Shown here: positions 1-10,786 of the stretch, in pieces
Position numbering within the stretch: the first letter of the stretch is position 1
Layout: each line of letters begins with the position of its first letter
DNA from: Vibrio sp. JC009
GTDB taxonomy: Bacteria; Pseudomonadota; Gammaproteobacteria; Enterobacterales; Vibrionaceae
NCBI RefSeq assembly: GCF_029016485.1
Contig: NZ_CP092106.1
Coordinates: 1,984,001 to 2,048,000 of the forward strand
Direction of reading: 5' to 3'
Length of the DNA stretch: 64,000 bases
Notes under the pieces: generated by a model
Told to the model about the DNA's origin: nothing
Seen by the model: only the letters and a program-made list of their open reading frames with translations
Database searches by the model: none
Position numbers and translations under genes: made by a program

Positions 1-37
1 AATAACTCACAAGCGAATTCATCACTTAATATGATTA

Positions 38-59
38 GGGCAAACCATCTGGTTCGCCC
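38..59. terminator. hairpin downstream of trpB, possible weak terminator
   Basis: A 9-bp stem (GGGCAAACC with GGTTCGCCC, one G-T pair) closes a 4-nt loop 25 bp past the trpB stop codon. Neither strand has a clean T-run after the stem, though the plus side reads TGATTTCTTT. It could end trpB transcripts or those of a gene to the left of the window. Confidence 0.4.
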
Positions 60-83
60 TGATTTCTTTATCACCGAGTCTAT

Positions 84-1307
84 TTAAATCAGTGATTCAA
101 TGCCGTATTGATCACCGTACTGCTCAACAACAAAATCAATATCCTTGTCACCACGGCCAGACAGGTTGATCAGCACACTGCCCTTCAAGCCATTTTTAGC
201 CAGCTTAAAGGCGTAAGCGACAGCGTGAGAAGACTCAATGGCCGGGATAATACCTTCCAGGCGGGAAAGCTCAAAGAAGGCATCAATCGCTTCCTTGTCG
301 TTTACCGTACCATAGCTAACACGGCCAAGATCTTTCAGATAGCTGTGCTGAGGCCCAACAGACGGGTAATCCAGGCCACTTGCCACTGAATATACTTCCT
401 GAGGCTCGCCATCTTTATCTTTCAGCATGTAAGACTTAAAGCCGTGCATCACACCCGGCTCGCCCAGAGTCAGTGTTGCCGCGTGCTCACCCACTTCATC
501 AAGAGAGCGTCCCGCAGGCTCAACGCCGTGGATTGCAACATTTTCATCATCAAGGAAAGCCGTAAACAGACCCAGTGCGTTTGAACCACCACCCACACAA
601 GCCACAAGGTTATCAGGCTGCTTGCCCGTCATCTCTTCAAACTGAATCTTCGCTTCGTTACCGACAATCGACTGGAAATCACGAACCATCATAGGAAATG
701 GGTGCGGGCCAACCACTGAACCGATTGCATACAGCTGAGTAATTGGATCTTTCAGATACGCTTCAAATGCAGCATCCACCGCTTCTTTCAGTGTCTTTCT
801 GCCATGAGTCGCCGGGATAACATTTGCACCAAGAATACGCATACGAACCACATTCGGATGCTCTTTGGCAATATCCACTTCACCCATATAGATATCACAC
901 TCAAGCCCAACCAGTGCAGCAGCGGTTGCCAGAGCAACACCGTGCTGACCGGCACCGGTTTCCGCAATGATCTTCTTCTTGCCCATTTTTTTAGCAAGCA
1001 GTGCTTCACCCAGACAGTGGTTAATCTTGTGCGCACCGGTATGGTTTAAGTCTTCACGTTTCAGGTAAATGTCGACACCATATTTTTCGGACAGGTTCTG
1101 AGCATGAAATATCGGGCTTGGACGGCCCACAAAGTGCTTATACAGACGAGCCAGTTCTGCCTGAAATTCAGGGTCTTGCCTGCACACCTGATACTCTTTG
1201 TTGATCTCCTGCATGATGGACTCAAGCTGCGGCGGGATAAAGCTGCCACCATACTCGCCAAAATACCCCTCTTCGTTAGGCAGAGTATGCTCAAAACTGT
1301 TCTTCAT
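84..1307 (-). CDS. trpB: tryptophan synthase beta chain (orphan copy)
   Basis: PLP enzyme that joins indole (normally channelled from TrpA) and serine to make tryptophan in the cytoplasm. The 407-residue product has the family length. The PLP lysine is K94 in HTGAHKIN, the catalytic acid is E116 in AETGAGQHG, and the cofactor phosphate loop GGGSNA lies at 239-244; all sit 7 residues after their E. coli counterparts. The start is preceded by AAGGAA at normal spacing. It is not in a trpEGDCFBA operon: the upstream neighbour is mukB, ended by its own terminator. A trpA downstream would lie outside the window. The HKIN variant of the lysine motif (E. coli has HKTN) suggests a second, separately acquired TrpB that works with free indole or a remote TrpA; that role is inference. 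Confidence 0.93.
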   Translation of the reverse strand: MKNSFEHTLPNEEGYFGEYGGSFIPPQLESIMQEINKEYQVCRQDPEFQAELARLYKHFVGRPSPIFHAQNLSEKYGVDIYLKREDLNHTGAHKINHCLGEALLAKKMGKKKIIAETGAGQHGVALATAAALVGLECDIYMGEVDIAKEHPNVVRMRILGANVIPATHGRKTLKEAVDAAFEAYLKDPITQLYAIGSVVGPHPFPMMVRDFQSIVGNEAKIQFEEMTGKQPDNLVACVGGGSNALGLFTAFLDDENVAIHGVEPAGRSLDEVGEHAATLTLGEPGVMHGFKSYMLKDKDGEPQEVYSVASGLDYPSVGPQHSYLKDLGRVSYGTVNDKEAIDAFFELSRLEGIIPAIESSHAVAYAFKLAKNGLKGSVLINLSGRGDKDIDFVVEQYGDQYGIESLI

Positions 1308-1407
1308 TTTATTATTCCTTTCTACATATTTGATACCCGGACAGAGTATCGCGCCGCTAACTTTTTGAGTATATGGAATAACAGGAAAATACCGAGTTCG
1401 TGATCGC

Positions 1408-1426
1408 GCTCTCGCTAACTAGTACA
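1408..1426 (-). promoter_or_regulatory. TrpR-operator-like site upstream of trpB
   Basis: On the minus strand the sequence is TGTACTAGTTAGCGAGAGC. It combines GTACTAG, as in the trp and aroH operators, with the TTAGCGAG centre of the E. coli trpR operator (remembered sequences). It lies about 100 bp before the trpB start, just after the mukB terminator, where a promoter for trpB must be. The -35/-10 boxes could not be fixed with confidence. Confidence 0.6.
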
Positions 1427-1444
1427 ACAAGACAAGCGCGCAAA

Positions 1445-1474
1445 AATAAAGGCGCCTTTATCAGCGCCTTTATT
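1445..1474 (-). terminator. rho-independent terminator of mukB
   Basis: Perfect 11-bp stem (AATAAAGGCGC with GCGCCTTTATT) around an 8-nt loop, followed on the minus strand by TTTG, 5 bp after the mukB stop. It separates the muk operon from trpB. Confidence 0.85.
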
Positions 1475-1478
1475 ACCT

Positions 1479-4400
1479 TTAAGAAGCCTGAACCGCTTTA
1501 CCCGGCTCCGGAGCCGGATTCAGCTCCTTTTCATTAGAGCCTGAGTTACCGAACCCTCGCAAGCCAACAACATGAACATGCTCATGGTCTTTAAATATCT
1601 TACGCACCAGTTTATAGGTGGTGCCCTTCTCCGGGCTGATATTTTCAGGTGCGGCAATCAGAAGCTGCATATCCAGACGATCACAAAGCTCAAATAGTGT
1701 AGAGATAGATTTGGCATCCAGTCGGGCTGCTTCATCAAGGAAGAGCAGACGGCACGGAACAATATCTTTGCTTCTCAGGCGGCGCGATTCCTCTTCCCAG
1801 CTCTGAACAACCATCAGCAGAATGGACTGACCGGTACCAATTGCCTCACCGGTAGACAGAGCACCAGACTCAGCCTGAAGCCAGCCATCCGTACCACGGT
1901 TAACCTCAATGCTCAGTTCGAGGTAGTTACGGTAATCCAGCAGCTCTTCACCAAATACCTGCGGCGAACGCTGACCGATATCGATATGCGGATTCACTCG
2001 CTGGAACAGCTTGGTCATCGCCTCTGAGAAGGTAAAGCGCGAATTCTCAAACAGATCCTGATGCTGATCCTGCTGTTCAGCCAGACCACTTAGCAAAATC
2101 TCATGACTCTCACGCACATTCACATTCAGGCGAACACCGTTTACCTGACCAAAGTGGATATTCGACAGCCCCTGGTTCAGCATACGGATTCGGTTCTGCT
2201 CTCGCTGAATCGTCTTCTTGATAATGGCTGCAACAGATTCAGAGCTGATTGCCAGACGGTTTTCGCGCTGAGTCAGTTCTTCTGTCAGTCTTGCCAGTTC
2301 AACTTCCATCTCTTCGATGGCTTCAACCGGATCATCGGTACGGATAATATCCTGACGAATACGCTCCCTCAGATGCTGGTATACCGAAATATAGAAAAGT
2401 ACCTTACGCTCAGGGTGAGCATTGTCTTCTGACGCACGAAGTGCATCACGCAGATCATCGTTATCAGCGACAGCCAGTCGTAGCGCACCTAACGATTTGT
2501 CCGACATAGAACGAAGCTCTTCAGCACTCATATAAGCCAGTTCGCGCTTATGCAGTCTGCGTTCAACATCGTTGTCTTTCGCCAGACGCAGCACCTCACA
2601 CCAGCCAGCTTTAGCAAGGACAACAAAGGTTCGCAGCTCGCGGTACTCTTTTTCCAGCTTTCTGGCTTTTTTCGCTACGCCCTTCATTTCCAGCTCAGTG
2701 GAAGTGATGGTTTTCTCGCACTCACTTTTACGCGAACGTGATGTATGCAGACGCTCATAAAGTTCATCACGACGGCTCTGCGCTCGTTCCTCAGCACCCT
2801 CGTCCGCATGAACACCGAACTCCTGCAGCTCCATACGGAATTCCTGCACGGTTTCAGATTTTGCCTGATGAGAGCTCTTCAGCGATGCCAGAACCTGATT
2901 GTACTGACTCAGTTGCTCCTGAGTCTGCTTAAACTGATCTCTTGAACGTGTACGCGCTCTTTCTGCATTGACCAGCTTCTCTTTTAGCTGATCACTCAGC
3001 TCACTGCTCTGGTTAAGCAAAGCAACTGAATCGGAATAGGAGAAGTAGTGACGTCTTTCATACACATCTTCCAGCGCAAACAGCTTAGCTTTAATGGACT
3101 GCAGCTGCTCATCGGCAAGCTGATACTCTTTTTCCAGCTCTTCAAACTGCTCAGGATCCGCATCAAGCGCGGCAATCAAACCTTCAAGCTCTTTTGCTGC
3201 CTTGCCATGACGAGAAGTAAACACTTTCGCTTCAGACAGCTCATTGAGTTTTTCACCCATCTCTTCAAAACGGGCTTCAAGAATGTCATCTTCAATCAGT
3301 CGAATCTGCGGAGAGATCTTATCCAGAGCGACAATCGCCTGCCTGCTGGACGCCATCTGAGATTTCTGCTGCTGCTCTTTTTCATCTAAGTCGCGCAGTT
3401 CACGGGACAGGTTGTTACGCAACTCACGCTGCTTTATCAGAGCCTGCTCAGGGCTTGCTTCAAAGGCCACCTGAATATAGCTGGCAACAAAATCATTAAA
3501 GCTCTGGTACAGACGCTGCAGTTTCTGAGAGTCAAAAGAAGCTTTAGCGTATTTCTCAACCACATCCTCACGCTCTTCCCGAAGAATATCCAGTCTCTGC
3601 TCGCGTGCAGCGCGGCCAAACAGTGGAATTTCAGGAAAGCGCGAGTAGCGCATCTGACGCTCGTTAAACTGAACACAAACTGCGCCTTCTAACTCATCGG
3701 CATCAAATGTGCTGTCATCAAAGGCATCCACATCGCCTTCAATAATGTAGAGATCTTCCGGGCAGTCATCCAGTTCAACCAGTTTTTCTTTAATGCCGGT
3801 AAGGTCAGAAACCACAATCGCGTGACGCGCCGGGCCATACATAGCACTGAAGTACGGCGCATCGTCAATAGTGATGTCATCGTAGATTTCAGACAGAAGT
3901 ACACCGCCAATGGTATCGGCAAGACCTTTCAGGCGAGGATCGTTAGAACCGCCCGGAGATGCCAGTTGCTCAATCTCTTTCTCAAGCTCGCCTCGTCTTG
4001 CAGCCAGCTTTTCTTTTTCCAGAGACTGATGCTTTTCATTCTCCAGAACCTTCTGCATTTCTGACATCACAGCCTGACTGTCGTACAGATCGGCACCGCT
4101 CTGCTCTTTCAGATTCTCCAGTGCATCGCTGGCCTGAATCCACTTAGGTGCAATAGATTCCAGTCTTTTTATTTCAGCCTGAAGACTCTGCTCTTCACGG
4201 CGCTTATCACTGCGCTGCTCACGGATTTCTTCCTGCTCAGCCTCGATAAGCTCGATATTAGCCAGATGCTTATCACGCTCTTCTTCCAGTGCGCCCAGAC
4301 CGGTAATATCGATATTGTGTTTCTTCTGGTACTCCTTCACCAGCTCTTTTGCCGCCCGCTGCGTACTGATATCCCTTTCCAGATCGCGGTACTGAGCCCG

Positions 4401-5954
4401 CCACTGGGATTCATTTTCCAGCAGGTTTTCAGCGGAGCGAGCCTGAGCGGTTGCCTGACGGGCAAATTCCGATGCCTGATCACGGGCAATATCGCCCACA
4501 ATGCTCTTAACCAGAGCAAAGCCTTTTTCAAACTGCTCTGCTGCGCTGGAGCTGATATCCAGCTTATGTTTCACCGCAAGCAGACTGGTTGTTTTATCGC
4601 TCTCCTGCTCTTTTAAGCTGGCAAGCTGCTGCTGAACATTTTCGGCACTCAGAGAGTCATCCGCCAGTAGCTGCCTGGCTTTTTCCAGAGCCTGAACCGC
4701 CTGCTGGTACTGCAATGCACGTGTCTGCTGAACATCAAGAGCCTGCTGATAGTCAGCCAGCTGAGACTTCAGGCTGTCCACCTCTTCTTCAGAAATGGTG
4801 GCATTCTCTTCCGCTTCAATCACACGTTCCTGAGCTTCTTCAACCACCATCACCTGCTCTTCAAGGCGTTCGCTCAGCTCTTCAAGATCTTCCTGATAGC
4901 GTTCAATCTTCTCCTGCTGACGCAGGGCATTCTGAACCAGTTGCAGATGATCAGAAGCCGCCTGGTAATCCTGTTCCAGATCGGACTCCTGCTCCACCAG
5001 TTGCTCAAGCTCTTCTTTTACCCGGTTCAGCAATTCATTCTGGGCAATCAGTGTGGTTCTTGACCCGAACAACTCACCACGGATAGCCAGTGCATTATCC
5101 AGCTTATTTTTGCGGTCATTGGCGTGGCGCATATAGTCCGCAGCCACATAGTTTGTAGACTCAGTGATCAGGTGCTTAAACAGATCACGGTCTGACTGAG
5201 TCGTCTTGATCGCCTCAAGCGTCATGCGGTTTTCGCGCAGCGCCGATTCCATATCCTGAAATGCTTTTTTAACGCCACCGTTCTGCGGCAGCAGATAATC
5301 TCTTAAAGAACGGGTAATGGCGCTTGAAATACCACCGTAAAGCGAGGCTTCAATCAGACGGTAGAACTTAGAGCGGTCACCACTGTTACGCAGTTTCTTC
5401 GGCAATACGCCGTACTCGAACATACGCGAATGGTAGTCAACCACGGAATTGAACGCTTTGTACTGTACGCCTTCGTACTCACCGGCGATCTGCTTAACTT
5501 CGTTAATTGAGCGAACTCTTGCCTGACCGTTTTCCAGCTTCTCAATCAGCACATCGGTTGGTTTAACAGCACTTGGCAGCCCCTGAATCACAAAGGGTTT
5601 GATATCCACTTTCTTATCACGGCCTGCCACCTGCTGCAGTTTTACACCAAACAGCAGTCTCTGCTTTTTGGAGTTCACCACATCCAACGCGGAATAACAG
5701 ACGCCCGCCTGCAACTTACCGTACAGACCTTTATCACGTGATGCCTGTGAACTGCCCGCTTCTGTTGTGTTACGGAAATGCAGCAGACTCTGGTCCGGGA
5801 TCAAAGCGGTAATAAATGCGGCCATGGTTGTGGATTTACCGGCACCATTACCACCTGAAAGTGTGGTCACCAGATCATCGATATCAAAGGTACGAGCAAA
5901 AAAGCCGTTCCAGTTGATCATGCTCAGTGACTGATATTTACCTCTTTCAATCAT
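1479..5954 (-). CDS. mukB: chromosome partition protein MukB (SMC-like condensin)
   Basis: Large SMC-like ATPase of the MukBEF condensin, which organises and helps segregate the chromosome. Length is 1491 residues, close to E. coli MukB (1486). Walker A is GGNGAGKS at 34-41. Long glutamate/glutamine-rich coiled coils flank a central hinge near 650-780. The C-terminal head carries the ABC signature variant [10 protein letters not shown] and Walker [16 protein letters not shown], roughly at 1360-1410. The start codon overlaps the mukE stop in an ATGA, so translation is coupled. It is the last gene of cmoM-mukF-mukE-mukB. The reading frame is intact. Confidence 0.97.
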   Translation of the reverse strand: MIERGKYQSLSMINWNGFFARTFDIDDLVTTLSGGNGAGKSTTMAAFITALIPDQSLLHFRNTTEAGSSQASRDKGLYGKLQAGVCYSALDVVNSKKQRLLFGVKLQQVAGRDKKVDIKPFVIQGLPSAVKPTDVLIEKLENGQARVRSINEVKQIAGEYEGVQYKAFNSVVDYHSRMFEYGVLPKKLRNSGDRSKFYRLIEASLYGGISSAITRSLRDYLLPQNGGVKKAFQDMESALRENRMTLEAIKTTQSDRDLFKHLITESTNYVAADYMRHANDRKNKLDNALAIRGELFGSRTTLIAQNELLNRVKEELEQLVEQESDLEQDYQAASDHLQLVQNALRQQEKIERYQEDLEELSERLEEQVMVVEEAQERVIEAEENATISEEEVDSLKSQLADYQQALDVQQTRALQYQQAVQALEKARQLLADDSLSAENVQQQLASLKEQESDKTTSLLAVKHKLDISSSAAEQFEKGFALVKSIVGDIARDQASEFARQATAQARSAENLLENESQWRAQYRDLERDISTQRAAKELVKEYQKKHNIDITGLGALEEERDKHLANIELIEAEQEEIREQRSDKRREEQSLQAEIKRLESIAPKWIQASDALENLKEQSGADLYDSQAVMSEMQKVLENEKHQSLEKEKLAARRGELEKEIEQLASPGGSNDPRLKGLADTIGGVLLSEIYDDITIDDAPYFSAMYGPARHAIVVSDLTGIKEKLVELDDCPEDLYIIEGDVDAFDDSTFDADELEGAVCVQFNERQMRYSRFPEIPLFGRAAREQRLDILREEREDVVEKYAKASFDSQKLQRLYQSFNDFVASYIQVAFEASPEQALIKQRELRNNLSRELRDLDEKEQQQKSQMASSRQAIVALDKISPQIRLIEDDILEARFEEMGEKLNELSEAKVFTSRHGKAAKELEGLIAALDADPEQFEELEKEYQLADEQLQSIKAKLFALEDVYERRHYFSYSDSVALLNQSSELSDQLKEKLVNAERARTRSRDQFKQTQEQLSQYNQVLASLKSSHQAKSETVQEFRMELQEFGVHADEGAEERAQSRRDELYERLHTSRSRKSECEKTITSTELEMKGVAKKARKLEKEYRELRTFVVLAKAGWCEVLRLAKDNDVERRLHKRELAYMSAEELRSMSDKSLGALRLAVADNDDLRDALRASEDNAHPERKVLFYISVYQHLRERIRQDIIRTDDPVEAIEEMEVELARLTEELTQRENRLAISSESVAAIIKKTIQREQNRIRMLNQGLSNIHFGQVNGVRLNVNVRESHEILLSGLAEQQDQHQDLFENSRFTFSEAMTKLFQRVNPHIDIGQRSPQVFGEELLDYRNYLELSIEVNRGTDGWLQAESGALSTGEAIGTGQSILLMVVQSWEEESRRLRSKDIVPCRLLFLDEAARLDAKSISTLFELCDRLDMQLLIAAPENISPEKGTTYKLVRKIFKDHEHVHVVGLRGFGNSGSNEKELNPAPEPGKAVQAS

Positions 5955-6616
5955 GCTTCTTCCTCTGCTTCATTTGCCTGTTCAACAACCGCTTCACCGT
6001 CACGGATCAGTCTTAGCTGCGCCTCTCTCACATCATCACCGACACGAACATCGGCACCAAAGCGGAACACGGCTTCACTGATTTTAAACTTACCCTCTTC
6101 ACCAATGGAGATAATCATTCCAATGCGTTTCAGGCGGCGCAGAGAAGTACGCACTTTTTCATACAACTTTTCTTTATCAAGGTCAGAGCCGGTGGCACGG
6201 TTGGTCACCAGTCTCATCAGTTTCTTTTCATCTGCCAGTCCCAGCAACTCTTCATAGAGCTCCAGATTGGTAAAGATACCTTCATGAGCGATTCGCTCCG
6301 GACTCAGGTATAAGAAGCAGAGAACTTTACCCACCAGCATATCCAGCTCAGAAAGCACACTGCGGCCAATCAGAGCGGTTGAGCGGGGTCTCAGATAGAA
6401 AAAGCCTTCTGGAGCACGGATTAGTTCAATATTGTAGCGCTGATAAAAATGCGCCAGTTCAGTTTCAAAATCACTTAAAAATGTGTAGTTATCTAAATCT
6501 TCTGTCGCGATGTGACGGCCTGCGCGCAGCATGCTGTCAAGTTCAGGGAACAGAGGGTTTGCAATCGCTTTTGCCAGATTAACCGGCATGTATTGCTCAA
6601 TATTTGTCGATGACAT
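5951..6616 (-). CDS. mukE: chromosome partition protein MukE
   Basis: Winged-helix (KITE-type) subunit that dimerises and bridges MukF and the MukB heads. The start is set at [15 protein letters not shown], matching the E. coli N-terminus, giving 221 residues. The open frame runs 35 codons further upstream, but that stretch lies inside mukF and does not resemble MukE. The conserved core reads [16 protein letters not shown] and [12 protein letters not shown]; the tail is acidic, as in other MukE. mukE begins inside the last 20 bp of mukF and ends overlapping mukB, so all three are translationally coupled. Confidence 0.95.
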   Translation of the reverse strand: MSSTNIEQYMPVNLAKAIANPLFPELDSMLRAGRHIATEDLDNYTFLSDFETELAHFYQRYNIELIRAPEGFFYLRPRSTALIGRSVLSELDMLVGKVLCFLYLSPERIAHEGIFTNLELYEELLGLADEKKLMRLVTNRATGSDLDKEKLYEKVRTSLRRLKRIGMIISIGEEGKFKISEAVFRFGADVRVGDDVREAQLRLIRDGEAVVEQANEAEEEA

Positions 6617-7934
6617 TTGCTTGTACCTTTGCACCAAAATCGTTAATTGCCTTCCAGTCTGGCTGAACCGCCATATAATCGGACTCGGAGTAGCCCAGAC
6701 GCACGGCCTGGTCGATAACAATTCTGGCTAAATCGAAATGATAAGCCTGAGGGTGTGTTGCGAGGTAATCACGCAAAACCGATCCAAGATCGATTGGCGT
6801 CCCCTGCTCTTTATGCACACTCAGCATGCCTGAAATGCGCTGAGTCAGCTCATCATTAACCTGTTCAAATTCTTCATATTCAACTTCAGCCGGAGCCTGA
6901 CCGGTCACTTCATCATCACGGAGCGAAAGCGCTTCGTCCCGGAGATCGGTAAGCTTGTCAGCATCGGCGTAGGTCAGATACCAGGGCGCATCAAAGTACT
7001 CCTTCACCGACTGGCGAAGTCTCTGACTGAATGCCCGGTTTTTATCCATATCAATGGCCGTACGGATAAACTTATGTACGTGGCGGTCATAACCAATCCA
7101 CAAGTCGATAGACTGCTGGCCCCAGCTGATAATCCGGTCCAGCTTCATCTGCAGACCAAACAGCAGCTCTTCGATAAACTCCAGCTCAGAATCGCCATAG
7201 ATGATTTCCTGAATATCGATGATCTGCGCCTGCATCTCATCACCTGCGGCCTGAAGGGTATCCTGCAGCTCTTTCAGGGTATCTGATGTGGCAGACAGCA
7301 GGGATTCACAGTTATTAATCGCATCCCGCCAGTCCTTATTTAAAAGATCGGCAATCTGCTGCTTAACATCCTGCTGCTGCTCATCCATGACCCGCTGGTT
7401 CAGATCAATCTGATCGAAAATTTCGGCGACTGAAAACTTCAGCACACCGTAAACATTCTTTCGCCAGTGCGCCTCTGTACCACCTTCCCGTGCAGCTTCA
7501 ATCGCTTTTGCCATTTCATCGGCAACCATGGAAAGCTGAATGGAAAGCTTCAGCCTGGAAAATTCTCTGTGACGGATATAGTAATCAGAGATACCAACAG
7601 CTAATGGCGACAGACGGTAGATACTCGCACCATCGGTCATTTCACTGGTAAAACGGCTCAGTAAACGCTGATTTACCAGCTCGTTTATCGCATTGTTCGC
7701 CCTGAAGGCCGAGGCATCGCCTGTGGTTTCAAATTGTCTGGTGACGATCTTAAATGCATCATGCAATTCGCCCTCACCAAGTTCTTCATCAAACCTTTCC
7801 TTACTCATTACCGCGATAGCTATCAAAAATGCTAAACGCTCGCTGGAAAGGTTCAGTGAAAAGTCATGCTGCTGAACCCAACCGACCAATTCATCAATTG
7901 GCTTTTCAGCAACATCCTGAGCTAATTCACTCAT
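6597..7934 (-). CDS. mukF: chromosome partition protein MukF (kleisin)
   Basis: Kleisin subunit of MukBEF, 445 residues (E. coli 440). The N-terminal winged-helix dimerisation domain (about 1-120) is followed by a helical middle domain (about 120-330), an acidic linker near 325-350 and a C-terminal winged helix that binds a MukB head. The start [19 protein letters not shown] fits the family. In E. coli the gene directly follows cmoM with almost no gap; here a 238-bp gap carries a fold-back repeat element (8055-8159). Confidence 0.96.
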   Translation of the reverse strand: MSELAQDVAEKPIDELVGWVQQHDFSLNLSSERLAFLIAIAVMSKERFDEELGEGELHDAFKIVTRQFETTGDASAFRANNAINELVNQRLLSRFTSEMTDGASIYRLSPLAVGISDYYIRHREFSRLKLSIQLSMVADEMAKAIEAAREGGTEAHWRKNVYGVLKFSVAEIFDQIDLNQRVMDEQQQDVKQQIADLLNKDWRDAINNCESLLSATSDTLKELQDTLQAAGDEMQAQIIDIQEIIYGDSELEFIEELLFGLQMKLDRIISWGQQSIDLWIGYDRHVHKFIRTAIDMDKNRAFSQRLRQSVKEYFDAPWYLTYADADKLTDLRDEALSLRDDEVTGQAPAEVEYEEFEQVNDELTQRISGMLSVHKEQGTPIDLGSVLRDYLATHPQAYHFDLARIVIDQAVRLGYSESDYMAVQPDWKAINDFGAKVQANVIDKY

Positions 7935-8054
7935 TGTTAATCCTGTTTTTTCTCTCTACAGCCATCTGAAATTTGTTCAGAATCTTAAAAACTAGACACC
8001 TATTGATACTCAGATCAGTCTCTGTCTGCTTTTTCTTTCTCCGTGGGTTATTTA

Positions 8055-8159
8055 GGAAGCAGGCAGGTATTGATAAGCAGACCGTCCTTGCCAGGGATGG
8101 CAAGGTCGAACCCCATGGATGGGTTAATGTGTGTCTGTGTTCAATACCTGCCTGCTTCC
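8055..8159 (+). repeat. fold-back element copy 1: 67-nt core inside 19-bp inverted arms
   Basis: Perfect 19-bp inverted repeats (8055-8073 and 8141-8159) enclose a 67-nt core. The core matches that of the element at 54249-54357 (opposite strand) at 64 of 67 positions, while the arms of the two copies share nothing beyond the innermost GA/TC. Inside the core, CCTTGCCA/TGGCAAGG forms an 8-bp hairpin, AACCC/GGGTT a second one, and CAGAC/GTCTG extends the closing stem past a small internal loop. The fold is thus a long stem ending in a three-way junction. No T-run follows, so it is not a plain terminator. It sits between cmoM and mukF. Strand given is that reading TAAGCAGACCGTCC. Confidence 0.85.
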
Positions 8160-8172
8160 GGTGTCCCCGAAA

Positions 8173-8952
8173 TCAGATAGCTTTTTTAGCCCATACGTGT
8201 ATGTACCGGCCCAGTGACAAGTACGGCTCCTGACGGCAGAGCCTCTTTTCCAGCTCCAGAACATCGTCAAACTCGTAATCACCCATATACTGCATATTGC
8301 CAATATAATCCTGAAACGAGCGGATACCCGACTTACCACAAATTTCAAATCCCGCGTCTTCAATCCACTTATAAACCTCTTCCGGCATTAAGCCCTTCTG
8401 AGGCTGAAGCTTGAAACGCTTTCTGTGCGGCATCCCTTCCAGAACATGGGGAATATTGCCGCAAATCACATTTTTCAGTACCAGACCATGATGATTATAA
8501 AACATGACAGAAGCAATACCGCCCGGTTTCACCTGTTCAAGCACAATATCCAGTGCCTCTTTCGGTGATGCCAGCCATTCCATTACAGCGTGAAACAACA
8601 CCATATCGACATTGTTATCAAGATATTCCCCCACCCTTTGCACCGGTGAATGAATATAACGGTACTGTGATGAAAGGCCATGGGCATCGATATCCTTTCT
8701 TGCCAGTTGCAGCATCTCTGAAGAAATGTCACATAACGACACTTTATGACCAAGCTCGGCCAGCTTCTGAGACATCTGCGCAAGACCGCCTCCGGCATCC
8801 AGAATATCCAGCTTTTCACCCTTATCTAAATGCGTTAGCGCAGCCGTCAAATCCTCCCAGACAATGGTCTGCCTTATGGCTCCTTTCTCTGATCCATAAA
8901 TATTTTTTGCGAATTTGTGTGCGATGTCGTCGAAATTTCGGTCTTCAGTCAC
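8173..8952 (-). CDS. cmoM: tRNA 5-carboxymethoxyuridine methyltransferase CmoM (SmtA)
   Basis: SAM-dependent methyltransferase that methylates cmo5U to mcmo5U at the wobble position 34 of certain tRNAs. The product is 259 residues, the usual size. SAM-binding motif I is ILDAGGGLAQMSQ near residue 50, with CDISSEML after the second strand and a VLFHAVMEWL motif near 120. The order cmoM-mukF-mukE-mukB is the E. coli one. It is divergent from elyC across 115 bp. Confidence 0.92.
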   Translation of the reverse strand: MTEDRNFDDIAHKFAKNIYGSEKGAIRQTIVWEDLTAALTHLDKGEKLDILDAGGGLAQMSQKLAELGHKVSLCDISSEMLQLARKDIDAHGLSSQYRYIHSPVQRVGEYLDNNVDMVLFHAVMEWLASPKEALDIVLEQVKPGGIASVMFYNHHGLVLKNVICGNIPHVLEGMPHRKRFKLQPQKGLMPEEVYKWIEDAGFEICGKSGIRSFQDYIGNMQYMGDYEFDDVLELEKRLCRQEPYLSLGRYIHVWAKKAI

Positions 8953-9067
8953 GTCAGCTTAGGTTATCATGTCCAATCGTGCTGCTTATTCTGTCATAGG
9001 AATATCAGGAATAAAGAGTTATGCTCTTTTTTTATAATTAAGTGATGATTTTTCGGACTATTGAGCA

Positions 9068-9874
9068 ATGTTTGAGCTGAAAAAAGTAATATCGTCCCTT
9101 GCTATGCCACTTCCAGCCTTGCTGATCATAGGCTTTTTTGGTTTAGCATTGATAATGTTTACCACCAGGCACCGCTTTGGTGTGCTTTTTGTTTTCGCTT
9201 CCCTTACCGGAATTTTCTTAATCTCCTTCCAACCTGTCTCTACCAAACTTCTGCTGCCGATGGAGAGAGAACACACCGCCTTTTTCCCCGTAGAAGGAAC
9301 GGTTGACTACGTAATGGTGCTTGGCAGCGGTCATGTTGTTGACGATCAGATACCACCAACTTCCGAACTCAGCCGGACTGCTCTGATGAGACTGGCTGAA
9401 GGGATCCGGGTTTTACGCATGTATCCTGATGCAAAACTCATCTTATCCGGCTACGCAGGTGGAGCAGAGTTCAGTCACGCTAAGATGATGGCCCGTGTGG
9501 CTCTGGCACTAGGTGTTGCCAAACCTGATATTGTTCTGCTGGAAACAGCAAAGGACACCTGGGAAGAAGCAAGACAGGCTGCCGCTTTTGTGAAACAGGG
9601 AAAACTGGTTCTTGTCACTTCTGCCAGTCATATGACAAGAGCACTGAAGGAGTTTAACGAAGCTGGCTTAAAGCCAATCCCGGCACCAACCAACTACCTG
9701 GCCCAGACCGAGATAAAACAGACCTGGGTAAAATACACCCCACAAGCCCGTTATCTGGAGCAGTCAGAACGTTACTGGCATGAAAAGCTTGGCATCTGGT
9801 GGCGCGAAATCAGGGATAAACTGGTAGACACAGAAGAGCTGGAAGCCAGCATGACAGAACTGGCAGAGAATTAA
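9068..9874 (+). CDS. elyC: envelope biogenesis factor ElyC (DUF218)
   Basis: Inner-membrane protein with a periplasmic DUF218 domain, needed in E. coli for peptidoglycan assembly and linked to the undecaprenyl carrier. Two N-terminal membrane segments (about 10-30 and 35-55) lead into the domain, which shows VMVLGSGH (near 80), LSGYAGGAEFSHA (near 130), TAKDTWEEAR (near 160) and LVTSASHM (near 180). The 268 residues match the family. It is next to and divergent from cmoM, as in E. coli. It runs tail-to-tail with torR, 10 bp apart. Confidence 0.9.
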   Translation: MFELKKVISSLAMPLPALLIIGFFGLALIMFTTRHRFGVLFVFASLTGIFLISFQPVSTKLLLPMEREHTAFFPVEGTVDYVMVLGSGHVVDDQIPPTSELSRTALMRLAEGIRVLRMYPDAKLILSGYAGGAEFSHAKMMARVALALGVAKPDIVLLETAKDTWEEARQAAAFVKQGKLVLVTSASHMTRALKEFNEAGLKPIPAPTNYLAQTEIKQTWVKYTPQARYLEQSERYWHEKLGIWWREIRDKLVDTEELEASMTELAEN

Positions 9875-9884
9875 GGGGGGGAAC

Positions 9885-10595
9885 TCAATCCCCCGCAAAC
9901 ATATACCCTTCCCCATGCACAGTAACAAAGATCTGAGGATTCTTAGGATCATACTCCATCTTAGCCCGCATACGGCGGATCAGAACATCAATGGTTCTGT
10001 CGTTAGGCGCATCTACTCGGTGACTAATCATATTAATAATACGCTCACGGCTAAGCACAGTATTCGGATAAGAAGAGAGCGCCACTAACAGCTCATACTC
10101 AGCCTTAGTCAACTTCACAGGTACACCGTCACGGGTCAGCGAGCGTCTCTGAATATCAAATGTCCAGTCACCAAAACAGATAATATTGCCCGAATCCAAA
10201 TCAGGGGTATCTTCCTTTGGATTCTTAGCCAGAGAAATACGCCACAACAGGTTCTTCACCCGAACCAGCAACTCCCTTAGTTCAAACGGTTTGGTGACAT
10301 AATCATCAGCCCCCATTTCCAGCCCGACGATTTTATCTATGCTATCAGTACGTCCGGTGACAAGAATGATACCGATATCTGACTGGCTTCTCAGCTCACG
10401 CGTCAGCATCAGTCCGTCTTCTCCGGGTAAGTTGATATCCAGCATCACAAGATCTACCTCATTTTCACTCAGTACATCCCGCATCTGTTCACCGCTGTCC
10501 GCTTCGCTTACCTGGTAACCTTCATTCTGAAAGTAACCCACAAGCTTGCTTCTGGTCACAATATCATCTTCTACTACTAATACATGGCTGCTCAT
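9885..10595 (-). CDS. torR: TorR response regulator (OmpR family)
   Basis: Transcription factor of the TMAO respiration system, phosphorylated by the sensor TorS. Taking the internal ATG (MSSHVLVVEDD, with GGTGAT ahead) gives 236 residues. The receiver has the acidic pair E9-D10, phospho-acceptor D53 in MLDINLPGEDG, the T of LVTGR and the K of VTKPF. An OmpR/PhoB winged helix follows from about 135 (LTKAEYELLVAL, DVLIRRMRAKM). LDINLP, GLMLTR and RIVGLEMGADDYVTKP closely match E. coli TorR. It is divergent from torD. No torS, torT or torA is in the window. Confidence 0.87.
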   Translation of the reverse strand: MSSHVLVVEDDIVTRSKLVGYFQNEGYQVSEADSGEQMRDVLSENEVDLVMLDINLPGEDGLMLTRELRSQSDIGIILVTGRTDSIDKIVGLEMGADDYVTKPFELRELLVRVKNLLWRISLAKNPKEDTPDLDSGNIICFGDWTFDIQRRSLTRDGVPVKLTKAEYELLVALSSYPNTVLSRERIINMISHRVDAPNDRTIDVLIRRMRAKMEYDPKNPQIFVTVHGEGYMFAGD

Positions 10596-10635
10596 AATCA
10601 CCGCTTTCATTCAGTCCAGAGTTATTAATGGGATT

Positions 10636-10668
10636 CTATTCATAACTATTAACAATTCTAGTTCATAT
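10636..10668 (+). promoter_or_regulatory. pair of TorR-box-like decamers (torR side)
   Basis: CTATTCATAA (10636-10645) and TAGTTCATAT (10659-10668) each match the remembered E. coli tor box CTGTTCATAT at 8 of 10 positions. Their starts are 23 bp apart, about two helical turns. They lie 40-75 bp before the torR start. Confidence 0.5.
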
Positions 10669-10754
10669 TGCCGGAACTGTGAAAAACATTACTGTTTATT
10701 GACTCAACGCAAGTATCTGAAGTTGCGTTAATTTTTAAATATAAAGTGTCACAT

Positions 10755-10786
10755 TTTTTCATATTAGTGGTTAGTTTTATTCATAT
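10755..10786 (+). promoter_or_regulatory. pair of TorR-box-like decamers (torD side)
   Basis: TTTTTCATAT (10755-10764) and TTATTCATAT (10777-10786) each match CTGTTCATAT at 8 of 10. The starts are 22 bp apart, in the same orientation as the other pair, ending 54 bp before the torD start. The stretch is A/T-rich, so chance matches are a real possibility. Confidence 0.5.

Noticed and set aside
6617..6721. Longer mukE start
   Set aside because: The extra 35 codons lie inside mukF and do not look like MukE; MSSTNIEQ matches the E. coli N-terminus.
7973..8233. Open frame sharing the peptide IDKQTVLA...GKVEPHGWV with a minus-strand frame at 54162-54365
   Set aside because: The similarity comes from the fold-back element core lying in both frames. 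The frames overlap real genes, and the flanks of the peptides differ, so they are not protein genes.
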